From Auricularia sp. M13 (lineage: Eukaryota; Basidiomycota; Agaricomycetes; Auriculariales; Auriculariaceae), in assembly GCA_037042915.1 (NCBI GenBank), contig CM073194.1, forward strand, positions 2,356,001 through 2,420,000: a DNA stretch of 64,000 nucleotides, written 5' to 3'. Each line of letters opens with the position of its first letter. Position 1 is the stretch's first letter. Both the position numbers and the translations under genes were made by a program. The notes beneath the pieces are model-generated. The model had not been told where the DNA came from and did no database searches. It worked only from the letters and a program-made list of their open reading frames with translations. This document shows positions 11,651-22,945 of the stretch, piece after piece.

Positions 11651-13306
11651 TCAGACCTGCCCGAGGTCCCTCCCGGCGCTGCGCACCGACAACTCGTCCT
11701 TGCTGTCGTCGAGGTCTCTTGCGGACTCGCTGCATTGGAAGTCCTTAGTCTAGACGAGGGGATGAGGGGAACGGATGAGTCCGGACGCACGCTTCGATCT
11801 TGCTCATCGCGTACGCGTCGCCCTTCTCCTCGATGTCGACCGTGACGTGGACGCCGCTCGGGTCCGTCCCGCTCGTCGGACGGCGCACGAAGCGCGCGCC
11901 GATGGGCGACTGCGGGAGCGTTGTGCCGGTCGTGATGATGTACGCCCCCCTGGGCTCGTTGAACTGCACGAGGCCGCGCTGCATGCGCGTCGCGCAGACG
12001 GAGGTGATGAGCACTGTCGATGGGAACGCGATGAGCTGCAGCATGACGGCACTGCGACTGATACTGAGACTGACGTGCAAAGACGTTCGGCGCCTGCGAT
12101 ACTGCGTCGTTCAGGTTGATGATGAGGAACACGCTGGCGAAGAGGTATGCCGATGTGATGCACGCGAAATAAACGATGTCCTGCCAGTGCACATCCCGCT
12201 CTCAGCCCCACCTGGACCAGGCTGTAGAGAGCTCACCTGCTGGATGAGGAACTTCCAGAGAGAGCCGCCGTGCCGGCCGCTGTCGTGGTGGTGCATGCGC
12301 AGGAGGAAGAATGTCATGACGCAGAGACACGTGAAGTCGAAGCTGAACTGGACGATCGTGTTGAGCCGGTGCGCCGTGAGCTTGACGGCGGCGCAGAGGA
12401 AGAGCTCCGGTACGTAGACGGCTTCGGACTGCGGCCAGAGAGCGCGGGAGCAATGCGGGAGTGCCGAGTGGGCGCGCGCCAGAAGCGGGACGGGCCGTCC
12501 GAATAGGGGAAGGAGGGGAGAACCGGGCGCTTCTCAGCCAAATTCGCGAAGGCGGAGAACGCTTCGCGTACATGGTACACTCCGTATACGACGAACGCCC
12601 AGTAGGTCACGTAGAAGATGCCGAGGCCCACGACGACGAACATATTGCGCGCGGAGAGCGCGACGCTGCACGCGCGGTTAGGCCAGGTGAATCGACTCGG
12701 AGTGTATGGCGGGATGTGACGTACACGCGGATATAGAGAAGGAGCGACGTAAATGCGACGCAGGTATAGGCGCAGGCCTTGTTAGGTTACTGTGTAAGCA
12801 CTGGCACCGAAGAAGCAGTGGATCCACAGCGTACGTGGAGGATGTAGTTCCATCGCTGAGATCCAGTCAGATTGCGTGCGTTATGACGATTCCGTACTGA
12901 CCTGGCAGTTGATGTCGGGACTCAGCGCGTTGCAGATGCGCACGCCTACAATGAGCGCGACGAGCATCATGTATCTCGCAAGCAGGTATATCTGCGCCGC
13001 ATCAGAATGGTAGGCGACAGCGTGGCGCGACGACGAACGATTGAGGCTGCCTTCAGCGGTCGGCGGCGCGTAACGAACTGCCAGTCAAAGTTGAGACTTT
13101 GCAGGAATTCCCAACTGAGGTGCGGTCAGAACGCGTCAATGCGCGTGGGCACCGCATCCACGCACAGGTATATGCCGAATATGGTGTGCGTGACGAGGAT
13201 GAACGCGCCTGAGCGTGCATTGGCATGGACGAAAGCAGGCTACGACGTAAGGCGACATACGAGCGCTCATGAAGAGCACCTGTGGGTCTTGCCAGTCCTT
13301 AATCAT
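11651..13306 (-). CDS. Agaricomycete multi-pass integral membrane protein (unknown function)
   Basis: Starts MIKDWQDPQ at 13306, a common start for this family. Exons: 13306-13261, 13208-13166, 13114-13075, 12991-12902, 12777-12725, 12665-12572, 12428-12237, 12180-12103, then a last part from about 12075 to 11747 with a probable acidic tail ending at 11651. Hydrophobic helices are visible in most exons: VTHTIFGIYLWEF, the YMMLVALIVGV exon (ending INCQ), VAFTSLLLYI, FVVVGLGIFYVTYWAFVVYG, FTCLCVMTFFLL, YLFASVFLIINLNDA, MLQLIAFPSTVLIT. That makes about seven segments with a charged cytoplasmic tail (EEKGDAYAMSKIEA). This is the pattern of the expanded, uncharacterised membrane proteins of mushrooms. 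Between NLNDA and the VMLQL block no GT-AG pair joins the frames in phase, so a lesion or unusual intron is possible there. Confidence 0.6.
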
Positions 13307-16300
13307 GGCGGTGAACGGCGGATGGGGTATGGGGCGAGCAGGTGGGAGGAGGCGCGCGAAGGTTTGCTAGGCGGAGGCCACCGCGCGATAAATACTGCAC
13401 CGCGCGCGGGCTTCTTCTGCGCGCAAGCAGACGACCGCACCCGATGCTTCCTTGGGCAGGCTCCGGGAAATCTCTGAGTGGCTTGTTCTTGCAGATGTCC
13501 CACTGGCGTCTTGTTTGGCCCGCCGCCCTTGTTGCAATCCCAGAACCCGTGCCGCGTAGAATCGCTCCCATTGTAGCCCTGCCAGGTCGCCACAGCAGTA
13601 TACGCTAGACGACGTGCATAGATAGCACCGTCACGCTGGGACACCTTCCGGACCGGGCACGTGTTGGCCACAAGCGCCGGGGCTGCAATGTCCGCGATGG
13701 GTCGCCGTGAGCTAAACCCGCACCAAGAGGCTAATTTTGCCAGAGACCGCAGAACACGAAGCCTCGAAGGCCCACGCCCACATCGGCGCACGCTACATGC
13801 GCTATGGTAGTGCAGGATGCACGAGCAGCACGTCAGGAACCGTGAACCAAAACGGCGGGGTAAGGCGCGCGTCGGCGATTGGCTGCCACAGAGAAGACGG
13901 CACGACTGAATGGCACCAGGAACGGGCGCTCGCGATTGTGCTGAGAATCCCGGCCGCTGGGGTCGAGACATGATGCATGATGCTGGATGCCCAATGCAGC
14001 AAACGCCGGTGTAGCAGGCTCATCATCCTGCGGAGCAGGTCCCAGCAGTGGCGCGCTGGGAACCCGCGTCGCGATATCTTTGTAAACAATACGAATCCCG
14101 CCCGCACAGCCCGCCGCCATGCAGCCGAAGACGGTAATGGGTAGGCGATGTCAAGTGAGCTAAGTTCGTCCCAGCTAGGTGTCAAGCATGCTGCAAGTAC
14201 GGGAAATGGGCACCTAGACTCTTCTGTAGGCCAAAAGCGAAGACGAAGGCGGGGCCGTGCTGCGCTGGTGTCTCGAGATGAACGGGTTCAGACCCTCGGC
14301 AGCGCAGGCGATCTTGCCGTGGGGGTTCTGGCGTTTCACAGACGTGCGTCGGCGCTAGGTCGTAAGCGTGCAGCACCTCCAACGCAGTGCGGCAGCCCGT
14401 CAGGGTGCGTCGTGAGAGTGTTTGACAGCATTGCGGACGCCAATCTGCCACATCGAGTGGGCTGCACCAGGTGACGAAGATAGATGCGAGCTGACCGCGT
14501 CATGCGTTCTTGCAGTCTACACCAAGCGTCGATAAGACGTTCATGAACACTGAAGAAGCGATATTTCCAGAGATTGGAAGGAGAGGGCAACCTTACAATT
14601 TACCTGCCGCTCGAAAAGCTGCAATTCCGGACGTCAGGGAAAGATGATCGAAGGGAATCCAGGGAAACTGCAAAGGCTATTGCTACAGAAATTAAAAGCG
14701 CGGCCAGGGATATCAGGACGTGCAGAAGCCCGCTCGTATTAAGTCCCAAATGTGGAAGAGAAGCACTATATGTAGAGCCCTTGTCGGCAGATTTGATTCG
14801 TGTCGGTCGGTTGGCAGTGAGCTAGCACCGGGGTGTTTCATGGTGAAACCGCGTGGCTGGAAAGAACACAGGACAGAACCAGCGGCGAGCACGTCTGAGC
14901 AAACAAGCGGCAAGGAACAAAAGACCACAGGCTAGCCCAAGTCGTATGAACTCCATTGCATGCTCTTCTGGATCGAGCAAAGGCCATCTTCGTGCAAGAA
15001 TGGTGCTCTGGTAAACGTGCTCCTGGTCCGCGCGGTGCATACGCTAGACCGACCAGGAATTCGGGTCCAGCATGGAGTTCACCCGTGCGAAGGCCAGGGT
15101 GCAAAAGACAAGAAAAGAGCGTGATGCAGAAGTAATGAAGCGGGTGTCGGTCTCTGAAGCAAGAGTCAGGAAGCAGATTTGCGCGGAGTTGGAAAAAGAA
15201 CAACGGTGTTAGCGCTGTCGTTGACCGTGGGCGTCAAGAATGAACTTGTCGCTGAAATAATGTTTAAGTTCTCCTCGAAAGTGTCCAACCAAAATATTGA
15301 TGCCGAGTGCCCGATTGCATGCGTCGTCGGAAGTTGATGGGAGGATGATGTTACAGGTTGACTGCTTAGCTTCAAAAGAATGGCTTGTAGCGTACAAGAT
15401 TTGGTGCAACCGTTCATAGTCGACTCTAGCGTCAGTGCCTCAGTTCTCGTACTCGGCCGATGAAGCGGAGCATATCGGGTGCATGTAACATGACTGACAG
15501 ATGTGTGAGCTTTGGGCCCCTGATTCACCTGCTTCTGTGCAGTTCCGCGCCTTCAACTGCGGCCAGTGACCAGGAAGTTGCTGCATCTTGAAGGGGAATG
15601 ATTATTGCACGCCCTAGGTAGTCGTCAGCACTTCAGTGTGGCTAACCGTTGCCATTTGGCAGTTCGACGCCGGCACAACGCATTACGCATTAGCCCCACC
15701 GAGGATGGTCAACGCCGTATACGGGGTCCCGTAATTGAATACCTTCGGTTGAAAGGCAGCAATGATTACGACATATGCTGTACTCTCATGGCGTTTCGAT
15801 TCATTGCCACAGTACAACTTGAAGTGTTTGTCATCGGCCTCTCAGCGTTCGCAAGCCGCGGCTATTGGCACACACGGCGTGATTTGGTGTATTACCTGGA
15901 GGCCTCCAGCGTGAATGTAACCTGCGTCTATCTATACATGAAGACCTATAACCGAGCTCGCGAAACCTTTTGGCATGGCGTCTCATGGCGTGCTTAAGTA
16001 TGCATCGCCTGATTGAAACGCGCATGTCCAGAGCGTAACACTTGAGTTGGTAAGTCAGTAACAGGACCCCAGAGATCTCGATAAAGCCGCTTACAGATTA
16101 CAGATGGCGCCCACGCGGCGCCACTCCGCCGAACAGCTCCGTTACCGTCGCCAGAGAAATTTATTGCTACGTTACTACATAACGCGCAGAACACTCTTCC
16201 ACAGCGCAGAGGGTGCATTCAATGATTCATGGTCTCGCGACCGTATATGTATGACTTAGGATTGTCGTGAGCACAGCTCTGATTCGCGTTGATGACGCGA

Positions 16301-16453
16301 CTGAAAATCCAGGGTCGATCGCCGTCGGAACAATCCGCTCCTTGTGCTCCTGAGTTACCGACCGGCTTGAAAAATGCGCACTACCGCGGCTCGCTCCTTT
16401 CCTCTTTCCCCCTCCCCCGCACATTGCGCATTGACCCTCGCACACTGATAAAC
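13307..16453. other. 3.1-kb region without a supported gene
   Basis: Short ORFs in all frames, none with a domain, codon pattern or splice structure I can defend. The longest are 13303-13971 (-), 15166-15528 (-) and 15605-15997 (+). Base composition falls towards 15-16 kb. It may hold relics of genes or mobile elements, but no terminal repeats or transposase motifs were seen. The right end is the 5' flank of FMO1. Confidence 0.4.
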
Positions 16454-19325
16454 ATGTATCTCCGCGCTGCCACGGCCCTCACGCTCGTGGTCGGCTACTA
16501 CGTGCTCAAGCGCGCTCTCCGCGCATACCTGCTTCGGACGTACACGGGCGTGACGGACCTCGCGGCCCTCGGACGCTCTCGCGCCGGCGGGAAGATTCAG
16601 GGTGCGGCTGTTGTCTGCGGCGGAAGGTATGTCTTTACTACAGTGTACTGTATGGGCTGAGCTGGCACTGACGCACTCCCTCATCTTCATCTTCTTCCTC
16701 CTGCTCGGCGAATTCGTATCACCCCGTACCATTACACTGGACGTTGTCCCCGCTGTTTTCTGTGCCTATGCAGCATCGGAGGCCTGCTGTCGGCGCGGGT
16801 GCTGAGCGACCACTTCGCGCGCGTCGTCGTCGTCGAGCCCGAGATCTGGGCCCTCTCACCCGAAGCCTCCTCCTATCCCGACACGTCGACCGGTAGGCGC
16901 ACCGTCGGAGACTACGAGACTATCTCGCACAAGCGTGCACGCGTTTACCAGTATACCGCCATCCACGGTGTGTTGGCGCGACCCTATCTGCTGCCAGCGC
17001 GAACTGTGACCTGATCGAACGGCGCAGTGTATCAGGTGCTCCTGACCCGGTTTCTCCGCGCGTTGTTCCCCGGCTTCGACGAGCGCGCAAAGGAGCGCGG
17101 ACTCTTGTGAGTCGGGGTCTCGACCCTTCCTCCGCATCCCTCCCGTCTCTATCGTGCCACCCCATCCCATCCCAGTCTACCACTGGCAAGAGTCTTTTAC
17201 GCCGTTCGCGCGCGGTTGCCTGTCGATCTGCCGATCCAACAGGCCTCGTCGTCCGTCTGCCGCGTCTTCCACAACGCTCTTTTGCCGCCGCCGCCGCTTC
17301 TTCCGTGTCACATCTCACTCATATCTCGTCTACCGCTAACTCAATCTGGGATCCTGACTCCTTCTCTATCGATGGCTCTGGACTCTACTGATACAATGGG
17401 CCGCGACGCAGGATTGCCCCGGCCGACATGAACGTGCGCTTCTCGGGATGGGAAGCGCGCGCCCCCCACGGCGAGTACGCCGCGCGCGGAGGGCTGCCCG
17501 AGATACTGTACTGCTCTCGCCGCGCCTTCGAGAACTTTTTGCGGTCGCTCGTTAAGGGTTTTCCAGGCTGTGAAAATGTGAGTGCTTGCTGTTTGTTAGT
17601 CGCTCTGGAGATGGATTTCTGACAGTGGATCTGTAGGTTGAATATCTCAACGGAACGGTCATGGAGCTCAAACTCAGCGTGGACGCGCGCTGCGTGGATG
17701 CCGTCGCTGTGCGCAGCGGCGGCGAGGGCGCTGTTGCGGTTGATATTCCGTGCGAGCTCGTTGTGGGTGCGTGCTTCTTCATTCATTCATCCACTGCGTT
17801 TCCAAGTGCTCATCCGTACTGCCTTGCCTGCGCGCCTCGTAGACTGCACGGGCAACACCCAAGCGGGGCTGAAGCTCCTCTCGCGTGCGCTGCCCGTCGC
17901 CTCCGCCCGGAAATTGGGCACGATCCGCGAGCAGTATGACCCGCAGATGTTTTATACGACGCTGGAGTTCCCAATACCCGATGGGTTTGAGGAGAGGCTT
18001 GCAAGGATGAACGTTGATCCGGGCGCTCCCGGTTAGTTTTGCGACCATCTTCGCCCCGTGGTTAAAGGCGACCGCGTAATAACGTAGTAGCTGATACGCC
18101 ATTTTACAGAGAGCATGGGCGCGCCGCAAGCAGTTGATACGAGCCGTAGCGCGTGGTGGCTGACTTACACGCCGGACCCCGATGTCGATAATCGGGGCGT
18201 ATTTGTGGGCCGGAAGGAGAATGGGAGTGCGTATTCTGTTATTTATGGCATTTCTCGTGGAGCATTCCATCTCGAAGCATCCTCCACCCTGCGTTATCCA
18301 TCGACGAGAGCTCCGCAGTCCCCCCGAATTGCTTCACTGTGCGTTGGAGAGCGCTGACAATCATAACCCATAGTTGTTTTCGGCGCTGGAGGGTGGGCGA
18401 GCGAGACACCCGTTACTCTTGAACAGGTACATACCCGCCACGACTTTTGTCTGTGAACTAGCTGACGGTGAGATGCTGCAGCTGGTGGAGTATGCACGCG
18501 GGACTCGGGGCGAAAAGCTCATGCCGGCGTTCTTCTTTGAAATCTGCGAGATGCTCGAGCCCGTCGCGGAGAAGGCTGTCGTGTTTGAAGCGCGCATTAG
18601 TGAGTGTCCCAGGGTCTTACGTCGTGCGTTGTACAGAAGCATTCGCTGATGCGGGACCTGGCATAGATGCGTGCTCGCGCGTGGCCTATGAAAAGGCGCC
18701 CGACGCGGTCCCGAGGAACTTTGTTGCTCTCGGGGATGCTACGATGAGGCTGAACCCGCGGTTTGGGTGCGGCTCAGAGTGTTGAGAGATCTTGGAGATG
18801 AAGCTGATGGTGTGCTTGGTGCTCAGGGAGGGAGTGACAAAGTGCGCGGTCGGCGTCGCCACTCTTGACGGCGCCCTGCGCTCGTTTTCGCGCTCGCCGA
18901 AGGAGGAGGACGCGTTCGGCCGCACGTTCTTCAAGCGGTTAGCGAGCCGTACGCAGGATAAGTGGTGCGTTTGCTACGTCGCGCGATCCGAGTACCTGCT
19001 TAAATGGCGCAGGGACGCGACGCGCTTCACGGATTACGGGCGCGACACCACGACCCCTGTGCCCGGCGAGAATCTGCAGATGGGCGCGTTCAGCCGGTGG
19101 TACAAGAGCCGGCTGAACCGCGTGCTGGAGCGCGACGACGCGGCGAGCAGCGCGATGTGGCATCATATGATGTTTTTGGCGCCTGCGACTGATTTGATGG
19201 CGCCGAGTATTGTGGCGAAGGTGCTGTGGGAAGCTTTGTTCCCTACTCCTGTGCCGAGCAAAGCGGAGTCGCACGTGCAGGCGAACATGAAGGCGGTGAC
19301 TGCGCCGGAGAAGATGGCTGCTTAG
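16454..19325 (+). CDS. FAD-dependent monooxygenase 1, membrane-anchored
   Basis: Predicted class A flavoprotein monooxygenase. Twelve exons: 16454-16626, 16774-16967, 17028-17106, 17412-17577, 17637-17766, 17843-18031, 18110-18226, 18374-18426, 18482-18599, 18667-18766, 18827-18964, 19013-19325 (589 aa). Residues about 7-25 form a hydrophobic anchor. VVCGGSIGGLLSARVL (about 53 onward) is the Rossmann FAD-binding turn ending in VVVVEPE. VVDCTGN (about 248) matches the DG-type motif, and NFVALGDATMRLNP (about 429) is the second FAD-binding GD motif. The acceptor at 18482 was chosen because it aligns with FMO2 (LVEYARG against AVEYARG). The substrate is unknown. FMO2 at 29791-34754 is a paralogue sharing seven intron positions and phases; intron 3 here is 305 nt. 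The next gene, an NTF2-like protein, is convergent. Confidence 0.9.
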
Positions 19326-19554
19326 CCTGGGCGCGATGGTGTGCGCTGTTTTATAGTTGATTTGTGTTTTTGTTGTATTAGATTTGTTTGGCCCTTTGCC
19401 ACGCTATCAAATCGCACTGAGACTTATTCACACATTCGATAGGCTGAGCAGACGCTCAAGAAACTGGGTAAAAGGTATGATTAAAATAAAAATGTTCTAC
19501 GCGCAGCTCGCAGACACGCTGCCCAATCTACTTTGGTATCATCGGATCCGGTGT

Positions 19555-20253
19555 CTAGGACGAGTGCGTCAACAGGAACACGCCAAGCTTAGCAGCACCG
19601 GCGGCCTGGATGAAGGGAAGCGTGGCCGCGCTGTCCTTCAGGAGGGGACCGAGGGTCGGGCCCAGGGCCTGCTCCGCCCAGCCACTGAAACCGAGGTCGT
19701 ACGTGTCGACCTCGGTCTTGACCAGCCCGTCCTCGACGGTGTACACCGCGGTGATGGGGTTGACGACGTGGTTCTTCGAGCCGAAGCCGGCGTCGAAGTC
19801 GTAGTCGGCGACGTAGTGCGCAGTGACGGTGCCGTCGGCGTTGGCGGTGATCGTGCTAGGGTCGAATGTCACGACCATGTTCGTGTTGTCTTTGTCGGAG
19901 ATGAACCAGTGGAACATGCCCAGGGACCAGGCGCCATCTGTTAATTACGGCTGTCAGCTTATACAGCTATTCGGATGTACGCAATGTGCGCACCCATGAG
20001 CTTGGGGAACGCCTGATCCTTGAAGTGGAAGTCGGGCGTCGCGGCAGCCTTCAGCGCCTCGTAGTCCCTGAATTTCGCGTCAGCGGGTGTGTTATGAGAA
20101 GACCATCATTGGGACAGCGTACATATTGGAGTACGCGGTGAGGAAGTTGGTGACGGCCGCGACATCGTCGTCTGCGCGAGCGGCAACGGAGCCGGAGGGC
20201 GCTGCGCAGGCGAGCGAGGCTGCGAGCAATGCAACGACGGTGCGGGCGAACAT
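19555..20253 (-). CDS. Small secreted NTF2-like/SnoaL-like protein
   Basis: Three exons, 20253-20123, 20067-19994 and 19937-19555 (195 aa), with introns of 55 and 56 nt. The N-terminus MFARTVVALLAASLACAAP is a classical signal peptide. The mature part has the helix, FHFKD, then GMFHWFISD and long beta-strand pattern (TVTAHYVADYDFD, AVYTVEDGLVKTEVDTYDL) of a cone-shaped NTF2/SnoaL fold. Family members include isomerases, cyclases and non-catalytic secreted proteins, and no catalytic residues can be assigned here. It lies tail to tail with FMO1, 229 bp apart, and has a good TATA box. An enzymatic role is speculation. Confidence 0.8.
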
Positions 20254-20339
20254 TGAAGGCGGTCTAAGAAGAAGTAAACTAAGGGGTACGAAGGGGTACG
20301 AACCGAAAGGGATGCTGGTTGCCGCGGTGAGCTGGTCGC

Positions 20340-20347
20340 TTTATATA
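20340..20347 (-). promoter_or_regulatory. TATA box of the NTF2-like gene
   Basis: TATATAAA on the minus strand, 87 bp upstream of the ATG, suggesting a strongly or conditionally expressed gene. A short direct repeat (aaggggtacg twice, 20281-20300) lies between it and the start codon. Confidence 0.65.
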
Positions 20348-21417
20348 ACCGTCGACGGTCGTCACCGGACGCGCATGATCTCCGGTTGAAGCATCCAAGA
20401 TCATCACTTCCATACCGCGTTGGGAAGAATGCAATCATATTTGATTGACTGGCTGAGGGGCATGGATTACCTATGCTGTACAGTGTGACAATACTTAGGC
20501 ACGTATCATTGTAATTCGGATTGCGCAACGGCTCGGAGTGGGGGTTGCGCCGTGCGATACCTACTTACTGTTGGCGACCTCGTCCTAGATCACAATGATT
20601 AGAAAGTAAAGTTATTGTATCCCTGTTGCCCTCGGCTGTCAACCGGAGTACTTTCATCAACTTTGAAAGGCTTTACCTGGAGATCGCAACGCACACGCAA
20701 AAAGCATGAACACCTCGCATTGCATAGTCATCGAACGCTAGACGCCTGGACGCATCTGCTATGGGCGTTATAATATGTCAGAGCGGGTTCGATTTGCAGC
20801 ATATGAGGCGAGGGACGTACAACGGGACTCGTCGCAGGTCCCGCGCGACTGCTGATGCAACGATCCAGTCCGCGCGTTTTTCCACCACGTTGCGGTGAAG
20901 TTCTACAGTATCATGCTGTTCTCGGCGAGAGTAACTCATCAATCGGAATGATAAAGGGTGAGGGTGCAACGGCGATCATTGAAAAGGAGATGAAGTTGGA
21001 ACGAAGAAGGGCATCGTTAGGAGTCGCAACTCCGGCACACGCGCGGACGCATGCTGGAATTGCGGCTGCTACGGGAACGTGCTAATCACGAGAACTTGAA
21101 GCGCAGATCGTCGCAATTCCTAGTTGCTGAGCATCGCATGGCGTGCGCTCCCGCTCCGCGATAGTTCACAATTGCCCTTCGAAACGACCAAAAGTCTCCC
21201 TCTAAGTATTGTTGGTATTCAGTACACGGGCAGTACTCGGAAACATCGAAATGTTACACTAAAGACGCGCCGCTGATTCGGTTTCCTAGGTTAGCAAATT
21301 TTCAGTGCACCGCCAGCCGGTGGACTAGTACACTGCATCGAAGGAATAGCTAGCAGAGGAATGAGCTTGCGAATGACGGTAAAAGAAGAAGAAATCATAC
21401 CGATGGAGTACATGGGA
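20348..21417. other. Intergenic
   Basis: About 1.07 kb, AT-richer than the genes. No supported coding sequence or repeat was found. Confidence 0.45.
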
Positions 21418-22455
21418 TCAGTCCGAGTCAGCGTCGTGGATCAGAATGATGCGCCGACGCCGACATTCTTTGTACAAGGAGGCGGCGCGCGCCTCGTGTG
21501 AGTCCGTTGTCAGTAGCTCTATTACCCGCACGGAGCGCAGCACGTGAGACCGCGTGATGGCGTCCACGAGCGGTTGCCAGTAGTGCGGCGTCCAGATGGT
21601 CCGCGCGGCGCGGAAGTCAAGTCGCAGTGATTTCAGCGGGCTGGGGAAGAAGTCGAGAAACTGTTCGAGCAGGATGCTCTCGCGCCCGCTCCGGAGGATA
21701 AGTGTGAGATGGCGCAAGCGCGAGAGGGAGCCGCAGAGAGTGCCGAGCTTGAGCGTCAGGCAGTGCGCGGTCCGCATTTGACTGGGAGCGCACGCGAGCT
21801 CGAGGTGGTGCACCGCCGGCCCGACGTCGCGAAGGGCTCGCAGGGCCATTTCTTGAGACGTGCCGTCGGAGAGGGGACTTAGGTCGATCCGGAAGCGGCG
21901 CAGTGTGGACGCGGACGAGGAAAGCAGGCGGACGACGCTAGGCGACGGTTGGTCCGCGCCGCGGAAGTACAGCGAGGACAGGCAGACGGGGAAGTTCAGC
22001 GGGCGCCCGATCGACATTTTCCACGGCGCGCGGATCGTCAGGTCTTTCAGGTTGGGCGTCAGAGCAAAGAATTCAGACAGGAAGGGATCCTTGGGACCGT
22101 TCATGGTGTCGTCAGTGCTGGATCCGATTTCGACGCGTACTAGCTCTTTGAAGGTCCATGGTCGCAATGTTCCATCTGTATGCGCAGATTTTAGGGAAGA
22201 CTGTTGGTTCACGACGACGTGAAAGTATCGTAGATGCGGACAACGGGCCGCCAGTGCAAGAACCGAATCCGAGGACATCGCGCTGAATGCGGCAAGATAT
22301 GGGCTCATGCTAATACTGCGCACGAGCAGCGCAAAGCTTTGATGTGCATCGAAAAGCGCGTGCAGGGTCTGGCAGTCGTTGGCAGAGTCACAGTGAACGG
22401 CCATCGCCGCCGGCGGCAAGACGGTATCCCAAAGCGAGTAGTCATCTAGCATCAT
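21418..22455 (-). CDS. F-box/leucine-rich-type protein, C-terminal part; N-terminal exon frame-damaged
   Basis: A 345-codon open frame with Leu-rich units (SRLRHLTLIL, SPLKSLRLDF, LRSVRVIELL, CPHLRYFHVVV) typical of mushroom F-box proteins. No F-box is visible in it. The frame stays open upstream through TRYASAESRHIFRRLD to a good acceptor (catacag) near 22505. Farther upstream, 22770-22600, minus-strand frames read ELRTFRVSARALPVARSIL and then, after a shift of one base, TDHTIALELSRRRREL, resembling the usual start of such proteins but broken. So this is either a damaged gene or one that begins at the internal ATG at 22455. F-box proteins recruit substrates to SCF ubiquitin ligases; the role here is not testable from sequence. 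Confidence 0.55.
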   Translation of the reverse strand: MMLDDYSLWDTVLPPAAMAVHCDSANDCQTLHALFDAHQSFALLVRSISMSPYLAAFSAMSSDSVLALAARCPHLRYFHVVVNQQSSLKSAHTDGTLRPWTFKELVRVEIGSSTDDTMNGPKDPFLSEFFALTPNLKDLTIRAPWKMSIGRPLNFPVCLSSLYFRGADQPSPSVVRLLSSSASTLRRFRIDLSPLSDGTSQEMALRALRDVGPAVHHLELACAPSQMRTAHCLTLKLGTLCGSLSRLRHLTLILRSGRESILLEQFLDFFPSPLKSLRLDFRAARTIWTPHYWQPLVDAITRSHVLRSVRVIELLTTDSHEARAASLYKECRRRRIILIHDADSD

Positions 22456-22945
22456 GTCAAGCCGTCGAAAGATATGCCGCGACTCTGCGCTAGCGTAGCG
22501 TGTCTGTATGTTCGGGCAGCGAGCAGCAAGAAACCAAGTTTCGGAATGACCCGACTAAACCTTAAACCTTTCTGAACCCGACCGCCACACACTGCGTCCT
22601 GATATGCATAAGCTCACGTCTTCGTCTCGAAAGCTCAAGGGCGATGGTATGGTCCGTCAAGTATGGAACGCGCGACAGGCAGCGCCCTAGCTGAAACGCG
22701 AAAAGTGCGAAGTTCAGATTTGAGCTCAACTTGCTCGCTTTCCTCATCCAGGACTACAGGTCGGGACCAAAAGAAGTTTTTAGAGTGGAAACGTGCGTCC
22801 TAGCCTTTCCTTTGTCCTAGTCTGTAGCCTTTCTTCAAGCGCCACCCGACACTTTTCGATTTCTTTGTCGACGCTGGTGGCAGTGCCCGGGCTGAACACT
22901 GCGACTTATTATACAGACTTTGCACCACGGTCTCAACCACCGTCT

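Noticed and set aside
15166-15528. 120-codon minus-strand ORF
   Set aside because: Looks low-complexity polar, no domain, no splice context; plus-strand reading has stops. Left as unassigned.
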